The notes beneath the pieces were generated by a model, which saw only the letters and a list, made by a program, of their open reading frames with translations, did no database searches and was not told the DNA's origin. Positions 9,707 to 19,377 of a stretch of DNA of 64,000 nucleotides are shown here, one piece after another. A program made the translations under genes and the position numbers. The DNA is from an uncultured beta proteobacterium. Lineage in GTDB: Bacteria > Pseudomonadota > Gammaproteobacteria > Burkholderiales > Burkholderiaceae_A. Every line of letters begins with the position of its first letter. Position 1 is the stretch's first letter. Where the stretch lies: positions 54,497-118,496 of the forward strand of contig CACOBT010000006.1 in NCBI GenBank assembly GCA_902625535.1, written 5' to 3'.

Positions 9707-10995
9707 TCCCGCACTTCCTTAGCTGCGGACAGCGTTGCTAAACGAGCAATAACTCCATAAAAATATAACCGGTTCGTGATTGAATCAGGGTCTGCGGAGG
9801 AGGCAGGTAATTGGCAACTATCTTCGAATGCAATTGGGAAAAATTGCATTCCAGGAGTATTGAGATTCTCGTCGAGCCCTTTTTTTGCATGTATCCTATA
9901 AAATCCACCAACAACATGATTGTCTACCAAATAGACTACTGGTTCCGCAACGCTTTGAACGTTGTAATCAATTACCGTTTCGAATGAATGAACTCCTTCC
10001 TGAATTAAAATATCTTCTACAGTAACCCCTTCCTTGTTTTTTGACATTCTCTTGCGTTGTTTGTTATTTAAGTTATAAATCTCATTAGGTTGTCTAATCG
10101 TCATGACACTCATCCCATAAGTACCAGAATTAGCCTTTATCACCACAAACGGATTTCTTTGAATTTTATACTCGGCATATTTTTTCTTGATCTCATTCAA
10201 TACTTCAGTGACATTTCTAACTAAACATTCTTCCCCTTTTTTTTCTTTAAAACTCACATTAGTGCATCTTCTGTTAACAGGACTTATAAGCCAATCATCA
10301 GCATCAAAAAGACCAGCGAATTCCTTAGCCGTTTCCGAATACAATTTAAAGTGTCTTGATTTCTTTCTTATTGCCCAACTCGACTCAAGGCAGGGTGCTA
10401 ATTTTTGATCAGAATTTAGTTCGCGGTATTCAGCAGGAATTCCCGATGAAAAATCATTATTTAATAAAATTAGATCTGGTTTCTTGCCATCCACATACAA
10501 CGATCCATCGTGACGGGATACTCTCAGAACAGGAATGGATATGGTTTGTCCTTCTATATTTTTAAAGAAAATTTCTTTCAGCTGACAGAAAGAATCCTCG
10601 TGAGAACCTACAGTTACTTTGAGGCCTACATTACTTAAAAGTCCGTGTAAATGACCGATGTGCTGGTGGTAGTAAAGATTTCTGGTATGGTTTTCGGGAA
10701 CAATTAATACTGTCTCTGCATGAGGACAATGTCTTTCAATAGCATTCATAAAGGCTTGTACGGTTGTGCGTCTATCATCTTTTCCAATATTATTGAAACC
10801 TGCAGGAAAAAGATTTGTATCCACTGGGGAAATTTTGAAGCACGCATTTCTCAGGTCGACGGAGGAGTAAAACGGTGGTTTGTACTTAGCAAACATATCC
10901 CTAAACCAGTGCTCAACGACTGATCTTTTCTCAATTACTTCGGTTTCAAAATTTCGCAACTCACCACACAAGTTTGCTTTTAATTGGGGGCCCAT
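9703..10995 (-). CDS. gshA: Glutamate-cysteine ligase, proteobacterial GshA type
   Basis: The first enzyme of glutathione synthesis. The 430-residue protein resembles the GshA form of Betaproteobacteria and Acidithiobacillus rather than the E. coli enzyme, with FYSSVDLRNACFKISPVDTN at about 40-59, VIKANSGTYGMSVMTI and VVGGFYRIH as landmarks. The ATG at 10995 gives the N-terminus expected for this group, but no Shine-Dalgarno sequence precedes it. Only 16 bases separate it from the poly-T end of the amtB terminator, so the 5' leader must be very short or absent. It heads the tight run gshA-gshB-EIIA-ptsH-ptsI-metX-metW. Confidence 0.9.
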   Translation of the reverse strand: MGPQLKANLCGELRNFETEVIEKRSVVEHWFRDMFAKYKPPFYSSVDLRNACFKISPVDTNLFPAGFNNIGKDDRRTTVQAFMNAIERHCPHAETVLIVPENHTRNLYYHQHIGHLHGLLSNVGLKVTVGSHEDSFCQLKEIFFKNIEGQTISIPVLRVSRHDGSLYVDGKKPDLILLNNDFSSGIPAEYRELNSDQKLAPCLESSWAIRKKSRHFKLYSETAKEFAGLFDADDWLISPVNRRCTNVSFKEKKGEECLVRNVTEVLNEIKKKYAEYKIQRNPFVVIKANSGTYGMSVMTIRQPNEIYNLNNKQRKRMSKNKEGVTVEDILIQEGVHSFETVIDYNVQSVAEPVVYLVDNHVVGGFYRIHAKKGLDENLNTPGMQFFPIAFEDSCQLPASSADPDSITNRLYFYGVIARLATLSAAKEVRE

Positions 10996-11011
10996 ATCGT
11001 TATATTAATAT

Positions 11012-11047
11012 AAAAAAACCCTCCCTAGACCAAATCGCTAGGGAGGG
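11012..11047 (-). terminator. Rho-independent terminator downstream of amtB
   Basis: Read on the minus strand, a perfect 10-bp stem (11038-11047 with 11019-11028, CCCTCCCTAG and its complement) closes a 9-base loop and is followed at once by seven T residues (11018-11012). It lies about 40 bases after the amtB stop and ends the porin-glnK-amtB transcript. It is the clearest intrinsic terminator in the window. Confidence 0.93.
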
Positions 11048-11085
11048 CGTGTACGGCGAGTTTGGTAAACGCTCGCCTGGAGAAA

Positions 11086-12426
11086 TTAGTTAAGGTAGTA
11101 AGCCTTTTCGCTGTGGGAGGTTACGTCAAGACCTTCTCTTTCTTCATCTTCACTAACCCTGATTCCAACAAGTAGATCAGCAACTTTTAGAGCGACAAAG
11201 GCAACAACCGCAGAGATAACAATCGTAATGATTACTGCTTCAAGCTGGATGACTACTTGCGAGCCAATGGCAAAATCGTCGCCTCCGGTACCTCCTAAGT
11301 AGGGAGCTGTAAATACGCCCGTTAAGACGGCTCCCAGAATACCGCCGACCCCGTGGATCCCGAACACATCCAGTGATTCGTCTGCCCCCAATATACTCTT
11401 GAGGCCCGTGCAAGCCCACAGGCAAAAAAATCCAGCTATGGCTCCAATTATCACTGCCCCCATAATACCGACGGACCCACAGGCAGGGGTTATAGCTACT
11501 AAACCCGAAATCATACCTGATGCTGCACCTAGCATAGACGGTTTACCTTTAATAAAAGACTCCCCTAAATTCCATGCTAAGACAGCAGAGCAAGCGGCAA
11601 ATAGCGTATTGGCAAAAGGTAAAGTAGCGCCAGAGGTAGCCTCAAGATTTGAGCCAGCATTGAATCCAAACCATCCAACCCACAAAATCGCCGCTCCAAT
11701 GAGCGTCATTGGTAACGAATGGGGAGGCATTGGCTCCTTTCCGTAACCAATTCTTTTACCTAATACGTACGCGGCTACTAATCCCGCTACGCCAGAATTT
11801 ACGTGGACAACAGTACCGCCCGCGAAGTCCAGAGCACCTTTGTCAAGAAGATATCCTCCTGGGCCCCAAACCATGTGACAAATTGGTGCGTATGAAAACG
11901 TGAACCAAATCACTGCAAATATTAACACACCAGCAAATTTAGCCCTCTCCGCCATTGAACCCACAATCAAGGCGCATGTCAATCCAGCGAAGGTTGATTG
12001 AAAAGCAATGAAAATTGTTTCTGGCAGTACAATGCCATCTGTGAATGTCCCAGCTGTGGAGTCAGTTGTTGTGTTTGCTAAAAAGAGCTGCGAAAGACCT
12101 CCAAATATGGGATTCCCCTCAGTCAACGCAAGCGAGTATCCATAAATTGCCCAAAGTACAACAATTAGGGTAAACACAGTAGTCACTTGCATCAACATAG
12201 AAAGCATGTTTTTCGTTCGAACAAGACCTCCGTAAAATAAAGCAAGTCCCGGGACGGCCATGAAGGTTACGAGCAACGTGGCAGTCATCATCCACGCGAT
12301 ATCGCCTTTAAACATAGCTGGCTCTACAGGAACGTCCTGTGCAAAAGCTGCACCTGAGCAAAGCAAAGACAGAACGAACGCTTTGCCTATATTTAACTTT
12401 TGTAAAGTTTTTGTAAAAAATTTCAT
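11086..12426 (-). CDS. amtB: Ammonium transporter AmtB
   Basis: A 446-residue Amt/Rh-family ammonium channel. A signal peptide (about residues 1-29, cleavage after AFA) is followed by 11 predicted membrane helices. The twin-histidine pore is visible as PICHMVWGPGG and FGIHGVGGILG, and the family signature DFAGGTVVHVNSG lies between them. The start has an AAAGG ribosome-binding site. It follows glnK by 27 bases. GlnK is known to plug AmtB when nitrogen is plentiful. The transcript ends at the terminator at 11012-11047. Confidence 0.96.
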   Translation of the reverse strand: MKFFTKTLQKLNIGKAFVLSLLCSGAAFAQDVPVEPAMFKGDIAWMMTATLLVTFMAVPGLALFYGGLVRTKNMLSMLMQVTTVFTLIVVLWAIYGYSLALTEGNPIFGGLSQLFLANTTTDSTAGTFTDGIVLPETIFIAFQSTFAGLTCALIVGSMAERAKFAGVLIFAVIWFTFSYAPICHMVWGPGGYLLDKGALDFAGGTVVHVNSGVAGLVAAYVLGKRIGYGKEPMPPHSLPMTLIGAAILWVGWFGFNAGSNLEATSGATLPFANTLFAACSAVLAWNLGESFIKGKPSMLGAASGMISGLVAITPACGSVGIMGAVIIGAIAGFFCLWACTGLKSILGADESLDVFGIHGVGGILGAVLTGVFTAPYLGGTGGDDFAIGSQVVIQLEAVIITIVISAVVAFVALKVADLLVGIRVSEDEEREGLDVTSHSEKAYYLN

Positions 12427-12453
12427 AATTAAAACCTTTAAATAATGTTGCGT

Positions 12454-12825
<372 letters not shown>

Positions 12826-12869
12826 TTAAATGCTCTCTGGAAATTATTAAAGTTTCCATACTTGTTTTA

Positions 12870-13571
12870 CTAAAATGATTTAGAAAAAGATATCACCGCT
12901 CCAGAGGAGAACGCTGGCCCTATTGCTCCATCACCCTTGTTATCAACAAAGTCGAGGCCGAGCGCATATCCCTCACCAATATCATAGGCGAGGCTTACGC
13001 TATAGTCTTCATAATCAGCACCTGTGACTCCTTTAATATCAGAGGAACCAGCATGAGCGGATATCGTGATGGCATCAGATAAAGGAAACTCAAAGTTTAT
13101 CTGCATGTATGTCGTTCCGCTATCATCCCCGACCCCGAACCATTCAGTTGAAAAATAATGATATCCAACGGTTACAAACCCATAAGACGCTATTGCATAA
13201 ATTTCGTTAGTGTTTATGTTTGGAGTTTGCCCAGAGTTGTCTGGATAATAGTAATATAGGTCACCAACATCTATACTTAACCCGCCCACATCGAATGTAT
13301 ATCCCCCATAAAGATCCATTTCGATGGAAGTATTACCAAATTCAACGTTAGAGTTCCAATTTCCAAGGTAGAATCCGCTGGAATGAGATAGGTCAAATCC
13401 ACCTTGAATTGCCGGTGCGTTTTCAGTTTGGCTCGCTCCTCGGAACCTATATTCCGAAAAAACGCCGACGTTCGCTGACGTTTCCCACTCCGCTTTGGCG
13501 CTGCTTCCTATAGTTAAGGGAATTTGCATTAATGAAACGCAACAAATACTTGTAAGAAATTTATTACCCAT
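12870..13571 (-). CDS. TorF-like outer-membrane porin-type protein (PF09694/TIGR02001 family)
   Basis: A 233-residue exported protein: a signal peptide to about residue 27 (SSAKA), then aromatic alternating strands typical of a small outer-membrane beta barrel, opening with ANVGVFSEYRFRGASQT and ending in FSKSF with a terminal Phe. Family members often lie upstream of glnK-amtB in Burkholderiales and are annotated as TorF-family putative porins; the true substrate is unknown, though nitrogen-compound uptake is plausible from context. The ATG at 13571 was preferred to the in-frame ATG at 13583 because only the former has a spaced GGAG site. A sigma-54-type promoter lies upstream. Confidence 0.85.
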   Translation of the reverse strand: MGNKFLTSICCVSLMQIPLTIGSSAKAEWETSANVGVFSEYRFRGASQTENAPAIQGGFDLSHSSGFYLGNWNSNVEFGNTSIEMDLYGGYTFDVGGLSIDVGDLYYYYPDNSGQTPNINTNEIYAIASYGFVTVGYHYFSTEWFGVGDDSGTTYMQINFEFPLSDAITISAHAGSSDIKGVTGADYEDYSVSLAYDIGEGYALGLDFVDNKGDGAIGPAFSSGAVISFSKSF

Positions 13572-13609
13572 TTTTTTCTCCATGTAATTAACAAAACAAT
13601 ATTGCTATC

Positions 13610-13624
13610 GCTATTTACGTGCCA
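13610..13624 (-). promoter_or_regulatory. Candidate sigma-54 (-24/-12) promoter for the porin-glnK-amtB operon
   Basis: On the minus strand the 15-mer TGGCACGTAAATAGC matches the RpoN consensus TGGCACGNNNNTTGC at every fixed base except one (TAGC for TTGC), with the exact GG-N10-GC spacing. It is 38 bases upstream of the chosen porin ATG, leaving a leader of about 25-30 bases that includes the GGAG ribosome-binding site. Sigma-54 control of glnK-amtB by NtrC is well established in proteobacteria. I did not find a convincing NtrC palindrome upstream. Confidence 0.75.
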
Positions 13625-13865
13625 AAAATTTATTTTTTTGCTAAAAAAAAATACATTATTAATCATATACTTAAGAAAAAACTGAATGGTAATTAAAAGC
13701 TGCTGATCATTTTCCAAGCGTAATTTGCACGAATACGAAGCAATTCGCTTAGGGGTCGTGCTCTGGTATTATAAAATCTTTTTCTTAACTTATTTCTAAT
13801 GAAACTTTATTCAAGGTCAATACTCATTAGTTTTACTTAAAAATATAGTTGAATCACGTTTCTTA

Positions 13866-14375
13866 TCATTTTATAGAGTTGAGAAAAAATTCAGCTTTTT
13901 CGTTCTTGAAGCTGTGCGGAGTCGATATTACTGCTCCTCTAGCCAAAGAATAATTATTTTTTAAATGTTTTAAAACTAGCACTACAGGTTTTGTATTCAC
14001 TTCACCCACGAACCCATCTAGTCGTATCCCGTCGACAATCTCAACTTTTGAAGTCATATTAAAGTTATTTTTTAACGCATCGTTAATGAAACCTTGTAAT
14101 GAGCCAGGACTTGCTGAAACTTCTCCTTCATAGTTCATAACATCCAGGACAAAATTCATATCATCCACGAGTACAGAATATCTGTCGATAGTGATAATCA
14201 TTTCTCGTGAGCGATTTAGTATGTTAATCTTCCTGGTGCTTCTGTTCGGCTTAGCGGGGAATAGTGCTTCCCATCCAAATTCGTCTGTTTGGACCAGTCT
14301 CCAGTTGTAGGCCGGGTAACAACCAATTAAACTTAACAGTAAAATTAGGATAGAAAATCTTGCAGCTTGCAACAT
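13866..14375 (-). CDS. Small predicted lipoprotein, function unknown
   Basis: The product (169 residues from the ATG at 14375) has a hydrophobic signal segment followed by a lipobox (LLSLIGC, Cys19), so it should be a lipid-anchored envelope protein. The mature part carries WRLVQTDEFGWEALFPAKPN, which resembles conserved hypothetical proteins of Burkholderiales that occur beside metH (memory). I recognise no catalytic motif. The frame is open to a TTG at 14393, but the ATG gives the better signal peptide. Its start is only 6 bases from the start of the divergent DUF1840 gene. Confidence 0.7.
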   Translation of the reverse strand: MLQAARFSILILLLSLIGCYPAYNWRLVQTDEFGWEALFPAKPNRSTRKINILNRSREMIITIDRYSVLVDDMNFVLDVMNYEGEVSASPGSLQGFINDALKNNFNMTSKVEIVDGIRLDGFVGEVNTKPVVLVLKHLKNNYSLARGAVISTPHSFKNEKAEFFLNSIK

Positions 14376-14381
14376 AATCTT

Positions 14382-14660
14382 ATGGTAACTCAATTCTCTT
14401 GCTCTTCAACATCCACTTTTATAGTTACGTCAGATTTCGCGCCATACTTATTTCAAGCAATTCAAAAAGAAAACCATCCAGACGGGATAATTCTAAATCA
14501 TGAGTTTGATTATATTCTCAATGCACTCAAAGATCCCAGTTTCAACGACCAAATGGTTGGCGGTGTTCCCCTATCTGTCCGGCTATATCCTTTAATTGAG
14601 ATGATCAAAGCTGCGAAATTCTCAAATGATAAATTCATTATTTGGGGGAGTCTGAGTTAA
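14382..14660 (+). CDS. DUF1840-family small protein
   Basis: A 92-residue protein that fits the DUF1840 pattern of Betaproteobacteria: an N-terminal MVTQFSC strand, a middle alpha-helical region, and a C-terminal [17 protein letters not shown] segment ending near IIWG. I recognise it by similarity to the family consensus as remembered; function is unknown. The ATG at 14382 is preferred over an in-frame ATG at 14367 because the family starts with M-x-V/T-x-F. It overlaps the convergent metH end by 23 bases and nearly abuts the divergent lipoprotein gene. Confidence 0.72.
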   Translation: MVTQFSCSSTSTFIVTSDFAPYLFQAIQKENHPDGIILNHEFDYILNALKDPSFNDQMVGGVPLSVRLYPLIEMIKAAKFSNDKFIIWGSLS

Positions 14661-17600
14661 CAGTAGCGATTTCTCTTAAATTTTGATTGGCAACTTCTTT
14701 CTGAATTCTTGATCGTTTCGCATAATCTTCTAATTGATCTGAATTAATTTGACCGACGTTAAAGTAGGTGGCCTCTGGATGCCAAAAATAAAAACCGCAA
14801 ATACTGGCTGCAGGGTACATTGCGTTATTTTCGGTAAGGCTTAAACCAATTTCCTGGGCGTCTAAACAATTTGCTATAACTGGTTTGATACTGTGGTCTG
14901 GGCAAGCGGGATAGCCAGGTGCTGGACGTATTCCTTGATAATTCTCCTCGACGAGTTGTTGGTTAGAAAGGTTTTCCTCTTTAGCATAACCCCAGTAATC
15001 CTTCCTTACCAATTCATGTAGACGTTCGGCGAAGGCTTCGACTAGTCTGTCGGCTAGGGCTTTAATCATTATTGACTCATAGTCATTATGTTTTTCTTCC
15101 AATGACCTTGTTAACTTTTCAACTCCGTCTACTGTGACAAAAAAGATCCCTAAGTAATCATTTCTATTATCTTCAATCGGTCTAACAAAATCCGCAAGGC
15201 TTTTATTTTTGCCACCACTAGGTTTTTTTGTTTGTTGACGAAGTCCTATCCATGTAAATAATTTTTGATTCAATTGCTCATCTGCGAAAACTGATAGATC
15301 TTCAGGACCCGTTCTGCGTGAGGGATAGATGGCAAAAATACCGTTCGCATTAAGCTCCTTCCTTTTCACTAACCGACTCAGCAACTTCTTTGCGTCCTTA
15401 AAAAGTTTGCTGGCCTCGTCGCCAACAATCTCATCTGATAAAATCTCCGGAAATTTACCTGCTAGATCCCATGCTTTAAAAAACGGAGTCCAATCTATGT
15501 AATTAACGAGCTGTTCTAATGGAAATGATTTCAATACTTTTCTGCCGATGACTTTAGGAGTTGGAACCATGCAGTCCTTATCGATTTTAAAAGCATTTTC
15601 TCTAGCTTCACTAATTGAGATGAAAGGTATCTCCTTCTTGTTAAACTTGTCCCTGATATTTTTATAATTAAGATAAATTTGTTTTAGATAGTCTATCTTT
15701 TCATTTGAATTCCCCGTAAGCGATTGAGCAACCGGCACGCTGCGCGATGCATCAGGAACCCAAATAACAGGCCCAGAGTAGAAGGGAGCAATTTTCACTG
15801 CTGTATGTGCTTTAGAGGTCGTTGCTCCACCAATGAGAAGAGGAATTTTTTTATCTCTGAACCACAAATCCCTTTCCATTTCCCGGGCGACATGCGCCAT
15901 TTCTTCAAGCGATGGAGTTATTAATCCCGATAGTCCTATTACATCAACATCATGGTTTTTTGCTTCCTCAAGAATTTTTTGTGCTGGTACCATTACACCT
16001 AGGTTTATTACCTCAAAATTATTACATTGCAAAACAACAGTTACGATATTCTTTCCAATATCGTGAACATCTCCTTTTACTGTAGCGATGAGTATTTTCC
16101 CTCTTTGTTTTGTTCCCTCTGTCTGGTCTTGTTCTATGAAAGGTACTAAATGAGCAACCGCCGACTTCATCACTCTTGCGGATTTTACCACTTGTGGCAA
16201 AAACATTTTCCCTTCTCCAAATAAATCTCCGACCACGTTCATTCCATCCATTAGTGGGCCCTCAATAACCTCTATGGGCTTCCCCCCTTCTGCATCTATC
16301 TTTAGCCTAGCTTCCTCCGTATCATCGGTAATGTGCTCTGTTATACCGTGAATAAGAGCATGTTTTATTCTGGAGGTGGAATCCCCATTACGCCATTCTT
16401 GGACTTTTTGTTTCACAGCTAGCCCAGAATCCAACGAGGAAGAAAAGTCAATCATTTCTTCTGTCGCATCTTTTGTCTTGGCAAAAACTAAATTTTCAAC
16501 ACGTCTTTTTAACTCTGGATCAAGTTCCTCATAAACAGCGAGTTGTCCCGCATTCACTATGCCCATAGACATTCCAGCTTTAATCGCGTGGTATAGAAAT
16601 ACGCTGTGTATTGCCTCTCGGGCCTGATTATTGCCCCGAAAAGAGAAGCTCACATTGGAAACCCCTCCAGATACCTTTGCGAATGGTAGATTTTTTTTGA
16701 TCCAACTTGTTGCCTCAAAAAAGTCGACCGCATACTCGTCATGCTCCGAAATTCCTGTTCCAATTGCGAAAATATTTGGGTCGAAGATTATATCTTCCGG
16801 GTCGAAGGATAATTTTTTGGTTAACAGATCATACGCTCGTTTACAAATTGATTTTCTTCTTTCAATAGTGTCTGCCTGACCTTTTTCATCAAAAGCCATA
16901 ACAATTACGGCTGCTCCATATCTTTTGCATAATTCTGCATTACGAAGAAACTCTTCCTCTCCTTCTTTTAAAGAAATTGAGTTGACTACTGGTTTTCCTT
17001 GCGAGCATTTCAAGCCTGCTTCTAAAATTGACCATTTGGATGAATCGAGCATTAACGGAACCCGTGAAATATCTGGCTCAGAGGCTAACAGATTTAGAAA
17101 CTTAACCATGGCTTTTTCTGAATCAAGCATGGCTTCATCCATATTGATATCAATAATCTGAGCCCCATTCTCGACTTGTTGCCTGGCAACTTCTATTGCA
17201 GCTGAGTAATCTCCACTCAAAATTAAATCCGAAAATTTTTTTGAACCGGTCACATTTGTGCGTTCACCCACATTGATAAACAGGGATTCCTCACCAATAT
17301 TGCAGGGTTCAAGGCCCGATAACCGTAATTTTTTTTGGATCTTAGGAACAATCCTCGGCGCATAATTTTTTACTTTTTCTTTAATTGCTTTAATGTGCTC
17401 AGGTGTTGTGCCGCAACAACCTCCAACAATATTTATCCATCCTTCTCTCGCAAATTCAGAAATGAGGTCAGACGTTATTTTAGGGGTCTCATCAAAGCCA
17501 GTTGGTGCCATCGGATTTGGAAGTCCAGCGTTGGGATAGATACAAATTGGCACATCACAAATTTTATGCATTTCTTCTACATGAGGTCGCATCAAAACCG

Positions 17601-18417
17601 CTCCTAGAGCACAATTCAATCCAACGGTAACCGGTTTTACATGTCTCACGCTATTCCAAAATGCCTCTACGGTCTGCCCCGAAAGGATTCTGCCCGATGC
17701 GTCGGTAACCGTTCCCGATATCATTACGGGTATACGCTTTCCCGTCCGACCTAACACGTCTTGGATTGAGAATAACGCGGCCTTAGCATTGAGTGTGTCA
17801 AATATGGTTTCTACTAGAAGAATATCGACTCCCCCATCAATCAAGGCCGTTACTTGCTCTGAATAAGATTCTAAGAGTTGATCAAATGTAATATTTCTGG
17901 CTCCTGGATCACTTACATCTGGCGAAATCGATGCTGTTTTTGGGGTCGGCCCTATAGCTCCTGCGACAAATTTTCGACAATTCGCTGAACTAAATTTTTG
18001 ACAAGCCCGCTTTGCTATTCGTACGGAAGCTAGATTCATTTCCCTAGCTAACGCCTCTAAACAGTAATCAGCCTGGGCAACGGAGGTAGCTCCAAAGGTA
18101 TTTGTTTCAATTATGTCCGCTCCGACCTCAAGAAATTTTTCATGAATCGATTGGATTATATCCGGTTGCGTAATCGAGAGTAGTTCATTATTTCCTTTCA
18201 GTTCAATGCCTTTAGTTTTTGCTTTTTCAATTTCTTTACGAATATCAACGGGAACTCGATTTTGGTGTTGGCCCACAAAATCCTCTTCCCCTAATTTTTC
18301 TTGTTGTAGCATCGTGCCCATGGCCCCATCCATAATAAGTATTCGCTCTTTCATTAAAAACTCAAGGGCTAGTTGAAGGTCACTGTGAGTGGTTGGGGAA
18401 CTTTTAATCAATGACAT
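14638..18417 (-). CDS. metH: Cobalamin-dependent methionine synthase MetH
   Basis: A full-length single-chain MetH of 1259 residues. Domains in order: homocysteine-binding barrel with zinc cysteines (GLNCALGA near 270 and [10 protein letters not shown] near 333), methyltetrahydrofolate-binding barrel, cobalamin cap and B12 domain with the lower-ligand histidine in GDVHDIGKN (His785), and the AdoMet reactivation domain with [12 protein letters not shown]. It makes methionine from homocysteine using methyl-THF supplied by MetF (about 34 kb away). No cobalamin riboswitch is visible upstream: the gene starts 3 bases after the metallo-hydrolase stop and so appears to be the last gene of the mre-rod run. 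Confidence 0.97.
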   Translation of the reverse strand: MSLIKSSPTTHSDLQLALEFLMKERILIMDGAMGTMLQQEKLGEEDFVGQHQNRVPVDIRKEIEKAKTKGIELKGNNELLSITQPDIIQSIHEKFLEVGADIIETNTFGATSVAQADYCLEALAREMNLASVRIAKRACQKFSSANCRKFVAGAIGPTPKTASISPDVSDPGARNITFDQLLESYSEQVTALIDGGVDILLVETIFDTLNAKAALFSIQDVLGRTGKRIPVMISGTVTDASGRILSGQTVEAFWNSVRHVKPVTVGLNCALGAVLMRPHVEEMHKICDVPICIYPNAGLPNPMAPTGFDETPKITSDLISEFAREGWINIVGGCCGTTPEHIKAIKEKVKNYAPRIVPKIQKKLRLSGLEPCNIGEESLFINVGERTNVTGSKKFSDLILSGDYSAAIEVARQQVENGAQIIDINMDEAMLDSEKAMVKFLNLLASEPDISRVPLMLDSSKWSILEAGLKCSQGKPVVNSISLKEGEEEFLRNAELCKRYGAAVIVMAFDEKGQADTIERRKSICKRAYDLLTKKLSFDPEDIIFDPNIFAIGTGISEHDEYAVDFFEATSWIKKNLPFAKVSGGVSNVSFSFRGNNQAREAIHSVFLYHAIKAGMSMGIVNAGQLAVYEELDPELKRRVENLVFAKTKDATEEMIDFSSSLDSGLAVKQKVQEWRNGDSTSRIKHALIHGITEHITDDTEEARLKIDAEGGKPIEVIEGPLMDGMNVVGDLFGEGKMFLPQVVKSARVMKSAVAHLVPFIEQDQTEGTKQRGKILIATVKGDVHDIGKNIVTVVLQCNNFEVINLGVMVPAQKILEEAKNHDVDVIGLSGLITPSLEEMAHVAREMERDLWFRDKKIPLLIGGATTSKAHTAVKIAPFYSGPVIWVPDASRSVPVAQSLTGNSNEKIDYLKQIYLNYKNIRDKFNKKEIPFISISEARENAFKIDKDCMVPTPKVIGRKVLKSFPLEQLVNYIDWTPFFKAWDLAGKFPEILSDEIVGDEASKLFKDAKKLLSRLVKRKELNANGIFAIYPSRRTGPEDLSVFADEQLNQKLFTWIGLRQQTKKPSGGKNKSLADFVRPIEDNRNDYLGIFFVTVDGVEKLTRSLEEKHNDYESIMIKALADRLVEAFAERLHELVRKDYWGYAKEENLSNQQLVEENYQGIRPAPGYPACPDHSIKPVIANCLDAQEIGLSLTENNAMYPAASICGFYFWHPEATYFNVGQINSDQLEDYAKRSRIQKEVANQNLREIATVNSDSPK

Positions 18418-18420
18418 TAT

Positions 18421-19377
18421 TTAAACCTGTTTATTAAATTTGATATTCCAATATTTCAAACCCTGTGCATTAAGAGACAAATCTAAATCTAAAAGATTTC
18501 CAAATTCCTGTCTTGATATATTTAAATTAGTTGTGCTTAGTTTCCTGTATAGGAGCTCAAAAAGATTTTTCTTAATGCGATCTTGCTGGTTTTCTCCATT
18601 CCTAGTTGATTGTTGAGCGATCATAACATATTCATCAATCTGTTTGAGTAACTCATGACCATTTCTTTCGATATTGGTTATCTTCGAAAAGTGAGTGAGA
18701 AAACAGTTCTGTGGTTTTGCTTCCATTATTCGTTTTACAGTTGATGCTAACTTTGTCGGCTCAAATTGTGTAGGAGTTGATGAAATAAAGATAAATTCAC
18801 CCTTGTTACTAGTAAGCTCTGGATATGAGATACCGAAGGCATCACCCGTGAAAAAAGATTCAGACTCTTCGTCAAAGATCACAATGTGATGATTTGCGTG
18901 TCCCGGCGCGTCTATGATTCGAAGCCTTCTGTTTTGGAATTTTATAATCTCCTCATCAGCTAGAGCTTTTATTCGATTTTCATCTACAGGGATAAGTTTC
19001 CCATATTGCTCGTAAGCCTCCTTTAACCCGTAAACATCCACAACTGCCATCCACAATTTTTCCGGGTTAACCATGTGCCGAGCTCCTCGAGGATGCACAG
19101 CTAATTGAGCATTTGGGCACTGCTTCATTAGTAAACCAGCTCCCCCTGCGTGATCAAGGTGAACATGCGTCAAGACAATCCACTCAACTGATTCAGGCGA
19201 TATATTCAAAGTTTCGAGTGCAGCAAGAAACTGCTTAGCTGAATGATTAGTCCCGGAGTCAATGACCAATAGCTTATTGTTCTGATTGATAAAATGAATT
19301 GAGGCAAAATTCCTGCGTACGTAGTTGGCATCAAAACAAAATATATTTTTATTAAAAGAGGATAATCTATTAATCAT
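18421..19377 (-). CDS. MBL-fold metallo-hydrolase
   Basis: A 318-residue metallo-beta-lactamase-fold hydrolase. The metal motif LTHVHLDHAGG lies near residue 70, further ligands appear in APGHANHH and FTGDAFG, and a late histidine in FLTHFSK. The C-terminal 90 residues are helical and lack obvious motifs. The substrate cannot be inferred. It overlaps the aceK end by 8 bases and precedes metH by 3, so it is part of the same run. The fold is certain, the function is not. Confidence 0.85.
   Translation of the reverse strand: MINRLSSFNKNIFCFDANYVRRNFASIHFINQNNKLLVIDSGTNHSAKQFLAALETLNISPESVEWIVLTHVHLDHAGGAGLLMKQCPNAQLAVHPRGARHMVNPEKLWMAVVDVYGLKEAYEQYGKLIPVDENRIKALADEEIIKFQNRRLRIIDAPGHANHHIVIFDEESESFFTGDAFGISYPELTSNKGEFIFISSTPTQFEPTKLASTVKRIMEAKPQNCFLTHFSKITNIERNGHELLKQIDEYVMIAQQSTRNGENQQDRIKKNLFELLYRKLSTTNLNISRQEFGNLLDLDLSLNAQGLKYWNIKFNKQV

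Noticed and set aside
13726..13761. GCACGA ... TCGTGC inverted repeat as an NtrC site upstream of the porin operon
   Set aside because: The half-sites are too far apart for an NtrC dimer, and the match to the NtrC consensus is poor.
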